Shown one piece after another: positions 56,734 to 64,000 of a stretch of 64,000 nucleotides of DNA (position 1 is its first letter; the number at the start of each line of letters is the position of its first letter). The notes under the pieces are model-generated. The model worked only from the letters and a program-made list of their open reading frames with translations. It was not told the DNA's origin and ran no database searches. The position numbers and the translations under genes were made by a program. Source of the DNA: Litsea cubeba (taxonomy: Eukaryota > Streptophyta > Magnoliopsida > Laurales > Lauraceae); assembly GCA_012931725.1 (NCBI GenBank), contig CM022946.1, positions 50,938,626-51,002,625 of the forward strand, read 5' to 3'.

Positions 56734-58160
56734 GAATCTCGAGCCGTTAGTTCCGGCAATTCAAGAATGACAATGGGCTCATGTCCGTACAGTTTCAGGG
56801 GCACTGGAGCCCGTTTGCTCGGTTTGGGCACTCGGAAGCTAATTTCCTAAGTTTTAAGTTAAACCTACGTTTCAACTATACGAGCAATTCGGGAGTCGGA
56901 ATCTCGAGCCGTCAGTTCCTACAAGTCACTCTAACCTCGAGCGAAGTGCTCATGATGGTTTCCGATTTTTGGAGGGGCCGTTCCTCGTTCCGGACCCCCG
57001 GCGGACCGTTTTGGAGCCTGAGTGTTGGAGAATCCTATGCTTTTGCTCGTAACTCTCTAACCGAGAGTCCTATTTGTGAGCCGTCAGTTCCTACGAGTCA
57101 CTCTACCCTCGAGCGAAGTGCTCGTGCCGGTTTCTGATTTTTGGAGGGGCCGTTTCTTGTTCCGGACCCCCGGCGGGCCTTTTTAGAGCCTAAGTGTTGG
57201 AGAATCCTATATTTTCGCCCGTAACTCTCTAACCGGGAGCCCTATTTGCGAGCCGTCAGTTCCTACGAGTCACTCTAACCTCGACCGAAGTGCTCGTGTG
57301 GGTTTCCAATTTTTTTAGGGGTCGTTTCCCATTCCGGAACCCCGACGGGCCGTTTTGAAGCCTAAGTGTTGGAGAATCCTATGTTTTCGCTTGTAACTCT
57401 CTAACCGGGAGTCCTATTTGCGAGCCGTCAGTTCCTACAAGTCACTCTAACCTCGAGTGAAGTGCTTGTGCCGGTTTTCAATTTTTTTAGGGGCTGTTTC
57501 CCGTTCCGGACCCCCGACGGGCTGTTTTGGAGCCTAAGTGTTGGAGAATCCTGTGTTTTCGCTCGTAACTCTTTAACCGAGAGTCTTATTTTGCGAGCCG
57601 TCGGTTCCTATGAGTCACTCTACCCTCGATCGAAGTGCTCGTGTCGATTTCTGATTTTTTGAGGGGTTGTTTCCCATTCCGGACCCCCGGCGACCCGTTT
57701 TGGAGCCTAAGTGTTGGAAAATCCTATGTTTTCGCTCGTAAATCTTTAACCGATAGTCCTATTTGCGAGCCGTCAGTTCCTGCAAGTCACTCTAACCTCG
57801 AGCGAATTGCTCATGCCGGTTTTCGATTTTTGAAGGGGTCGTTTCTCGTTCCGGACCCCAAGCGGGCCGTTTTGGAGCCTAAGTGTTAGAGAATCCTATG
57901 TTTTCGCTCGTAACTCTCTAACCGAGAGTCCTATTTATGAGCCGTCAGTTCCTACGAGTCACTCTACCCTCGACCGAAGTGCTCGTGCCGCTTTCCGATT
58001 TTTGGAGGGGCCGTTTCCCGTTCCGGACCCCTGGCGGGCCGTTTTGGAGCCTAAGTGTTGGAAAATCCTATGTTTTTGCTCGTAACTCTCTAATCGGGAG
58101 TCCTATTTGCGAGCCGTCAGTTCCTATTAGTCACTCTACCCTCGAGCGAAATCTTCGTGC
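56734..58160. repeat. 172-bp tandem repeat array in the CACTA element
   Basis: GAGCCGTCAGTTCCT starts at 56,906, 57,078, 57,250, 57,422, 57,595, 57,767, 57,939 and 58,111: period 172 bp with one unit of 173. A diverged copy lies at about 56,740. Each unit carries TTCCGGACCCCCGGCGGGCC and GTAACTCTCTAACCG. Because 172 is not a multiple of three, the protein-like frames across it change phase and are by-products. Confidence 0.92.
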
Positions 58161-58189
58161 AACAGAAATAACGGGCACTCAATAACGAT

Positions 58190-58701
58190 CTACTGGAGAA
58201 AGTAGGGGTAGAACTCACCTGAAACACAATTCAAAATGATCCATGTCCTACAACACGCTCCGCCATATAGCTTATCGTCTGCCATAAAAAAAGAAGCCTT
58301 GTTAAATGAAATCATGTGCTAATAAAGAAATATAAACATGAACCATGATAGAATGATGAGCTCGTAACACAATTGAAAGATAATGTCATTTGTTGTTCAC
58401 TTTCTATACATATCACCCCTGACCTTAATAAGAAATGTCGAAAGTCCCATTAAATACTAAAAGGAAATCCTAGTCCACCACATATAGCACATTATCCATT
58501 TAATGCAACACAAACAACCTACAAGCAATTACCTGCTTTGACTGGCCATTACTACCACCAATAGTAGTTACAAAAATATATTTGTAGCTTAAACAACAAC
58601 AGCAGTGAGATGAAACAAAATAGATGCTATGTCTATAAGCCCAATCTATCTTCAACAGTCCTGCCACATAAAAACACTTTATGTCCTTATTTTCCACAAT
58701 A
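58190..58701. other. CACTA interior without a gene
   Basis: AT-rich; a minus-strand frame of 65 codons (58,500-58,697) has no recognisable motif. Confidence 0.5.
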
Positions 58702-58729
58702 CTAGTGACATGTACGTGCGTTGCACGTA
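58702..58729 (-). other. Possible Helitron 3' terminus
   Basis: On the minus strand a 7-bp-stem hairpin (TACGTGC, loop AAC, GCACGTA; 58,713-58,729) is followed seven bases later by CTAG (58,702-58,705). A hairpin about ten bases before a CTRR end, with a T following in the host, is the pattern of Helitron 3' ends. Here CTAG is followed by T on the minus strand. The matching TC 5' end was not found with confidence. Confidence 0.4.
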
Positions 58730-61022
58730 GTTGTTAGTGAGAGCAATGTTGTCATAGTTATATGTTTTACTATTATGAAAAAGACTAAACAAACAATTAT
58801 ATGGTTCTTATTATATCCGTTTGAGTTCATTGATGAATAAAACTAACATTTTATTTTGCTATGATAAAAAAAAAGGTATTTAAGCTACAATAACACATAA
58901 TAAGATGCTAACATATGCTTGTGTTCTAACTTCACAATAAGCATCTAGAAAAAATCCATTCTGATTTGAGCTAGGAGCATATCCATTTATGTCAAAGATT
59001 AGTTAGTGAAATAGAAGACACCAATGATCAATATAATCTTTGACAAATATCTGATATCAAAATCCTAAGGTACATAAAAGCCTAACAAGAACTTATAAGA
59101 AATATAATGAAAATAAAAGATGTTGAACTACAAAGAACCTGTTATCTTTTTTAATTTTGTAGCCCAAAAGGACTAAGGTGGAAACATCTTGACTAATATC
59201 AAAAAACCAATATGCAAATACATCAAATATGATGAAGAAATAGTACATTGACTTACTCTTCCTTCAATCAAGTGCTTTGCACCAACGTTGATAACAACAC
59301 ATCCAATAGCATTGGCAGAATTGACTACCAGCTCCATTCCAATCTCCCTGTCAACACCAAATATGCCATACACCCATGCACTAAGTTAATTCAAGGAAGT
59401 ACACTGAAGATATTGAGGGCAACTTGAAAAGGAAGGACAAAGAACTCGATACATCTCATCAATCTTGTAGCACTTAAATTCAATAGACGGTGTAACTCGA
59501 TATATTTGTGTTTTGACACAACATATAAATGAACAAGTGCATAGATCTGCTCTGTGTTTCAAATTGTTCAAATTTAGTTTATAAATGATTCTTTACGGTG
59601 AAGCTTTGAATTGTTTTCATTTTCAAATATTCAATTTTTATTACTTCATTTCAACATAGGTAATCATTCACACTCGCAAAAAATGCAGCTATGTTGTTTA
59701 AAAAACATAGTGACCAGTACATGAGCGACTTGCAAATTCAATGAATTTAAAATTATAACTCAATAAAAGTTCGCTATGTGTGCACATATAAACACGAATC
59801 AAAAAGTCCATGCTTGACTGTGCTAGTTTCCTCTGATAGGCTAAGATTTAAGTTTAGTAGATAGAATTTCATTTCATATTATCTATTACTATATAGAATC
59901 AAGGATAGAAGGAGCAAAACAGGGAAAAGGAAGCAGATCATTTCTGCTTCTAAACAATGAAGAGGGGATTGAACCCCTTCACCATTGGTGCGAACCATGA
60001 GTCGGGCTTTCTTTCCTAAGCAAGAAGATCCCTTGAACAGAATATGAGGACAATTTTTTTTTAGATATCTAGTCAAAGCAAAAGACAACAACCAGAATCA
60101 ATGATCTAAATGATATATGACAGGATGTTACATCATAATTGAAAACAGATGAATGACACCTGCATGCAACCATAAACAAGATACAAGCCTCCATCCTTGA
60201 TGTTTATTAACCACTTTGTTCCATTCAAGAGCCTCCCAACAGTAGAATAAAATTCAGTACAAAAAAAATAAAATTCAACTCCCTTGCACATGTAGACCTG
60301 TATAGACCAGTATTCGCTTGTGTTTCTTTTCTTTTGGTTGCATTTAGTGTTATTTATAGTAGTATATTGGACTATTGTGTTGGTTCATATTCCAATATCA
60401 CTTTGTGTTGTCACTTTAGCAACAAACCCATTAAAGTAAATGAAACCACATTGGGCACTAAGGATAGCATAAATATAAAAAATACAGAGAGAGAAATTTT
60501 ACCAAGATAATCTCCAATGTCTAGATGAGGTATATCCATCTTCCTAAATAATTTCATAGCACCTGGGTTTTTAAAAGAGTCACAAAGTCAGGACAAACAT
60601 TTTCAGTCAGCCCAATCGCAACAGAAAATGATGTCTACAGTCTAATACAAAAGCATCTTATGAAATTTACATGAATGTTTTGGATCTTCACAAAGTGGAC
60701 TGAACATGCACGGATTTGATTCAACCTTGTTTTAATGCATGGTGTGGTCAAACTTATGTAATCAATCCCCTGTACATATATTAGAATAAACCAGATATGA
60801 TAGCAAGTGACATGTGTGGTACTGGAAAAAAAAATCTAATCATTCATCTGGCAAAAGTAAAATGGATGACATCAAAGACTAGAGAAAGGATACATGATTT
60901 AAATTTTACATAAAACTAGTTACTTGCTTATATTTCTTGTAGATTCGCTTGGTTACTATGTTCTTGGATTCACCAAAAAATGTGGGAACTTATCTTCTTT
61001 TAATGGATGAATATAACTCACC
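58730..61022. other. CACTA interior or Helitron body, no gene seen
   Basis: 2.3 kb of AT-rich sequence with only short frames. If the Helitron end is real, its body extends into this stretch. Confidence 0.5.
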
Positions 61023-61121
61023 GGAGCCTGTTTGCGCGGTGATTGTATACATAGGCTAATTAAAATCTTGAATTAAAAAAAATTTATATACCTGGTCAGG
61101 ATCACCGAGCAAACGGGCTCC
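61023..61121. repeat. 21-bp inverted pair at the transposase gene's 3' end
   Basis: 61,023-61,043 and 61,101-61,121 are inverted copies with two mismatches. The right arm is inside the last visible exon. A related GGAGCCCGTTTGCTCGGT also occurs at about 56,809. The pair could form a hairpin in the transcript. Confidence 0.65.
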
Positions 61122-62681
61122 GCCAACTCCGCTCTCATCTCGGCCCTCATCTCCTCCCTGATCGCTGCCTTCATGGACTGCAGCAACTCCTCGACCTCCT
61201 CATCTGTACGGTAGCGCAACCCTTGGGAGGAGCTAGCACCGGATGACTCCGCTCGCTCGATGTGCGAGCGTGGAATGCCCGTCCCATACGTGAGAGTGTA
61301 TCCGTGCCCGTCCCGGCCAACGATGGAGTGCAATATCTCATCCCTCCGCGATGGCAAACTACGCTGGTCCTCGGGCAACTGCTCCAGGTGTGACTGATAT
61401 TGGGCCTACGCAGTTGATTCATTTAATATATTATAATGCATAACAAGACATATTAATAGACGGATATTTTAAGTGACTTCCAATGCTTAAACTTACGAGG
61501 ATAGCTGCAGCCTCCGGGTGGCGAGGGTCTCGAGAAAGCATCCATACGGACATCCTGTCGACCGGATCGCCCTTGTAACGCAGCTGTTTGGTTGATAGTT
61601 ATATTATTTGTATAATATCATACAAAATGAAAATAATAAAAATTACATATACGATCTAACGTTTTTACCTCATGGCGGACCTGGGTGATGTGTTGAGTCC
61701 CCAACCTATGTGCGGGACCCTGCATTGCGCGGTTCCGCGCATTGGTATCCGCCTCTCTCTATTTTAATAATTTATCAATTAATTTTTGTTAGTTACGATA
61801 GTCACTAATAAACTGTTAAAATGAAAATAAAAAAGTACATACAAGTTTCTCACCTTTGCCTCCTCGCATGTCCAGTACCGGACGAGCTGAGTCCACTGAT
61901 CCGGGAGAATGCCCGTCGGAACTCGCTCAAGTATGTCGGGGGCATCCTGGTGTGGCTTCCAATGCTGCATTTTCATTTTATTTTTATGATCCTTCCACAT
62001 CTTCCGGCACTTCGACATGCAAACTGGCCGGAAGAGCTCAGGACATGCCCTCAAATTATCCTGAAAAGGACAAATAATTTTTCATTTAGTTATGGTTTAA
62101 ATTGACACATCCTGCAGAGAAATGTTAAATTATTACCTTAACTTGCGTCCAGATACGATCCAATGACTCCACCGGGAATGCCTCCCAATCAAGTGTAGTC
62201 AAAGGGAATGCATGTGGGTCCCGGACCATATGTCCCAACTGGTTGATGAGCTTGCGAGCAAGCGGACCCACCAGGTGGTATGTCTCATCAAATGCCACGT
62301 CAATGGGATGACCGGAATTCCACGTCTGGATCCCTCTAGCAGGGCCTCTCCCCCTACTAGTAGATGGGCCCGTGCTCACAGAACCTGTTCAAATAAGAGA
62401 TAATCTAATTAAATTGAAATAAAATCATTTGCTGGAATTAAAATATTTTAATTAAATAAACTTATACCGGTCTGTGTATCGGCTGCTGCTGAACGAGATG
62501 GTGAAGGTGTAGCAGTCGATGGACTCGAATGAGAGGTTGATGGCATACTCGGTGAGGCCATCGAACCCGGCTGGGTGGCACCAGATGTAGGTCTACTGTC
62601 CCCAGATGGCGTGCTGGCCTGAGACTGGCGCAGTAGCTCATCCATCGTCAACGGACGATCTCTCCTCTTACGCCCCGACAT
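61092..62681 (-). CDS. Plant transposase family gene (Ptta/En/Spm, Transposase_24-like), six exons
   Basis: Proposed exons on the minus strand are 62,681-62,468, 62,384-62,137, 62,060-61,854, 61,758-61,669, 61,583-61,497 and 61,405-61,092. All introns are GT-AG, phases fit, and about 386 codons are open. Exon 1 starts MSGRKRRDRPLTMDELLRQ and is Ser/Thr/Pro-rich. Exon 2 reads GHPIDVAFDETYHLVGPLAR. Exon 3 has FRPVCMSKCRKMWKDHK and VPTGILPDQWTQLVRYW. Exon 4 has RLGTQHITQVRHE, exon 5 YKGDPVDRMSVWMLSRDP, and exon 6 ends in a Glu/Arg-rich helix. Exons 3-5 match the family's W..FV..W pattern and its H-T-x-G and DP-x-D-R motifs. In CACTA elements this type of protein binds the subterminal repeats; the catalytic TNP2-type protein is separate. 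A donor-like CAG/GTATATA at 61,092 suggests another 3' exon; otherwise the frame stops near 61,073. Confidence 0.8.
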
Positions 62682-64000
62682 ATATGTCCAAATGTTTGTA
62701 AGATAAATTAATTTAAATAGATAATTGTAATTAACATTTAAAAATAGTTATCGTAGCTCCCATCATGAAATACCAAACCAGTCAAATAATGCCAAAGCAA
62801 TAATAAACCAACTAATTATCGTAGCTCCCATCATGAAATACCAAACCAGTCATCACAGGATTTCAAATAGTTACCATTACCATCTCCACAAATTCAAAGC
62901 ACTAGTAACAGTAAGCAATTCAACATTAAAACCTAATCAATTCCAACACCAGAAAGAACGAAACTTTCTCAAAAACTCTACAGACACAATAGTTCGGAAA
63001 TTGAAATTAATACATTAATATAAGAGAATATTTTTTAATAAAAACAATAATCCCACCACAAAAAGAAGCAAAGAAACCCTTCATTTGTTATAACCATGAA
63101 GGGAAAAAGAATGGAAGGGAAATCATTAGAATAACGAAGTGATATGTGTGGATCCCAAATTAATCAATAATGGAATAAACACCCATTGAACATGACGGCC
63201 AAAACAAAATCACATAAATGATCTTGGGAATTTTCTCAAAAGGCTTCACAAAATGGGACACGTATCAAGACAATGGACCTGGACCTATTTCATTGATTAA
63301 TTATTTATTTATGATAGGATTAATAGGTCTTTTATGTGTGGTAGGCCCTTGAAAATGTACCACTTGTCCTGGCATTTGAAAACTATTCAGGGACCTTCTC
63401 TTGCAAAAGCTGTAAAATATCCACCTCACACATAATTGAAACACAAGATCTGGATTCAAACACATCTTTACAATTGGACCTTTACACATTTACATCATTA
63501 TAATTCTTATTTGGGGCCTACTTGTTTGCTTGAATTCTAAGAATTTCCACCAAAGAGATGGGTGGGAATTTCAAATGTTGTTTCTCCTCTAGATTTACAA
63601 ATGCTCAAATGCCTCTTTTAGCATTTTGAAAACCTGATAATTGGAAATTTGAAGAAAGTTTTGAGAAAAAGAAAAAAAGCAAGTTCAAAAGGCTATATTC
63701 TTGAAAACTCATAAAACAAATGTTATATCCAAATGCTACAGGCTAAGATGCATAGATAATTTTTTTGAGACCAAGCTACAAATTCATGAGAGAAGCCTAG
63801 GGTGATTTTCAGGGATCCCTTTATATCCATCTATCCCACATTTTATTTCAATCCAAATGACGCACACAATCCAATTGATTAAATCTAACACCAACATTAA
63901 CTTTGAATATGGCCCCCACAAAAAAGATTTTATCACCATGCCCCTGCCCAGTGTTCTTTTCCTCCGTGGCAAGTCTGGAACCGTCTCTGTACTGTCTCCA
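62682..64000. other. Upstream region of the transposase gene, no second gene seen
   Basis: AT-rich. Two 37-bp direct repeats (62,748-62,784 and 62,816-62,852, TATCGTAGCTCCCATCATG core) lie 67-170 bp upstream of the ATG and could be promoter elements. Nothing else is recognisable, and no second CACTA end appears before the window ends. Confidence 0.6.

Larger units (their letters stand above)
55907..64000 (-). mobile_element. CACTA (En/Spm) transposon, one end in the window
   Basis: CACTACTAGAAAAATGAC at 55,907 is a typical CACTA terminus. It is followed by GC-rich GCGACCGCCATTGGCGGTCGC-type inverted subterminal repeats. CAA (55,904-55,906) would be the 3-bp target duplication. The element contains a 172-bp tandem array and a minus-strand transposase-family gene, so 55,907 is its 3' end with respect to that gene. 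I found no matching ...TAGTG terminus up to 64,000, so the other end and probably the TNP2-type transposase lie beyond the window. The stated end is the window limit. Confidence 0.8.

Noticed and set aside
56781..58185. Four protein-like frames with repeated GRFPFRTPGGPFWSL phrases
   Set aside because: They are translations of the 172-bp tandem array. The period is not a multiple of three, so the frames shift between units.
60340..60380. Candidate 5' end of the Helitron (TCCAATATACTACTATAAAT on the minus strand)
   Set aside because: The base before TC is G, not the expected A, and nothing else supports it.
62682..64000. Right terminus of the CACTA element
   Set aside because: No TAGTG end with GCGGTCGC subterminal repeats could be found; the end is probably outside the window.

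Overview
This window is flowering-plant nuclear DNA. The evidence is the mix of Ty1/copia and Ty3/gypsy LTR retrotransposons, a plant L1-type LINE, a CACTA (En/Spm) transposon and GT-AG introns. I found no intact host gene and cannot name the species.

Positions 1 to about 45.1 kb are one stack of nested insertions. The base is a LINE on the minus strand. Its ORF1 N-terminus is at 45,116, and its ORF2 begins at 40,882 and runs off under later insertions. The LINE is hit by a long-TIR DNA element (43,142-45,032, 8-bp duplication CTCCGCCT), by a solo LTR (41,661-42,603, GGTTC) and by Ty3/gypsy element 'E' (right end 40,745). E is hit by Ty1/copia element 'A' (<1-10,539) and by a very large Tat-like Ty3/gypsy 'D' (11,070-35,440, AAGGG). 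A carries an antisense solo LTR of its own family (1,374-3,369, GATGA). D carries Ty1/copia 'F' (22,377-28,577, CATCT). At every junction that could be checked from both sides, removing the insert and one duplication copy restores the interrupted reading frame, so the order of events is well supported.

All retrotransposon coding regions are broken. A has one frameshift and six in-frame stops. D lost the transcribed part of its 5' LTR, its PBS and most of gag. F has near-identical LTRs but lacks reverse transcriptase and RNase H. D also carries, between its integrase and its 3' LTR, an opposite-strand spliced gene with its own TATA box, four introns and a plant-mobile-domain-like product. It is now decayed.

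Positions 45.1-55.9 kb hold no convincing gene. They contain duplications, a near-perfect 40-bp-stem hairpin (48,650-48,765), a 74-bp minisatellite of palindromic GGTTCGAACC units (50,656-51,080) and nested inverted repeats (51,423-53,966).

Positions 55.9 kb to the window end are one end of a CACTA element. It has a CACTA terminus and GCGACCGCC-rich subterminal repeats at 55,907, a 172-bp tandem array, a possible Helitron 3' end, and a six-exon minus-strand gene with a fully open frame matching the plant Ptta/En/Spm transposase family. Its other terminus lies beyond the window.
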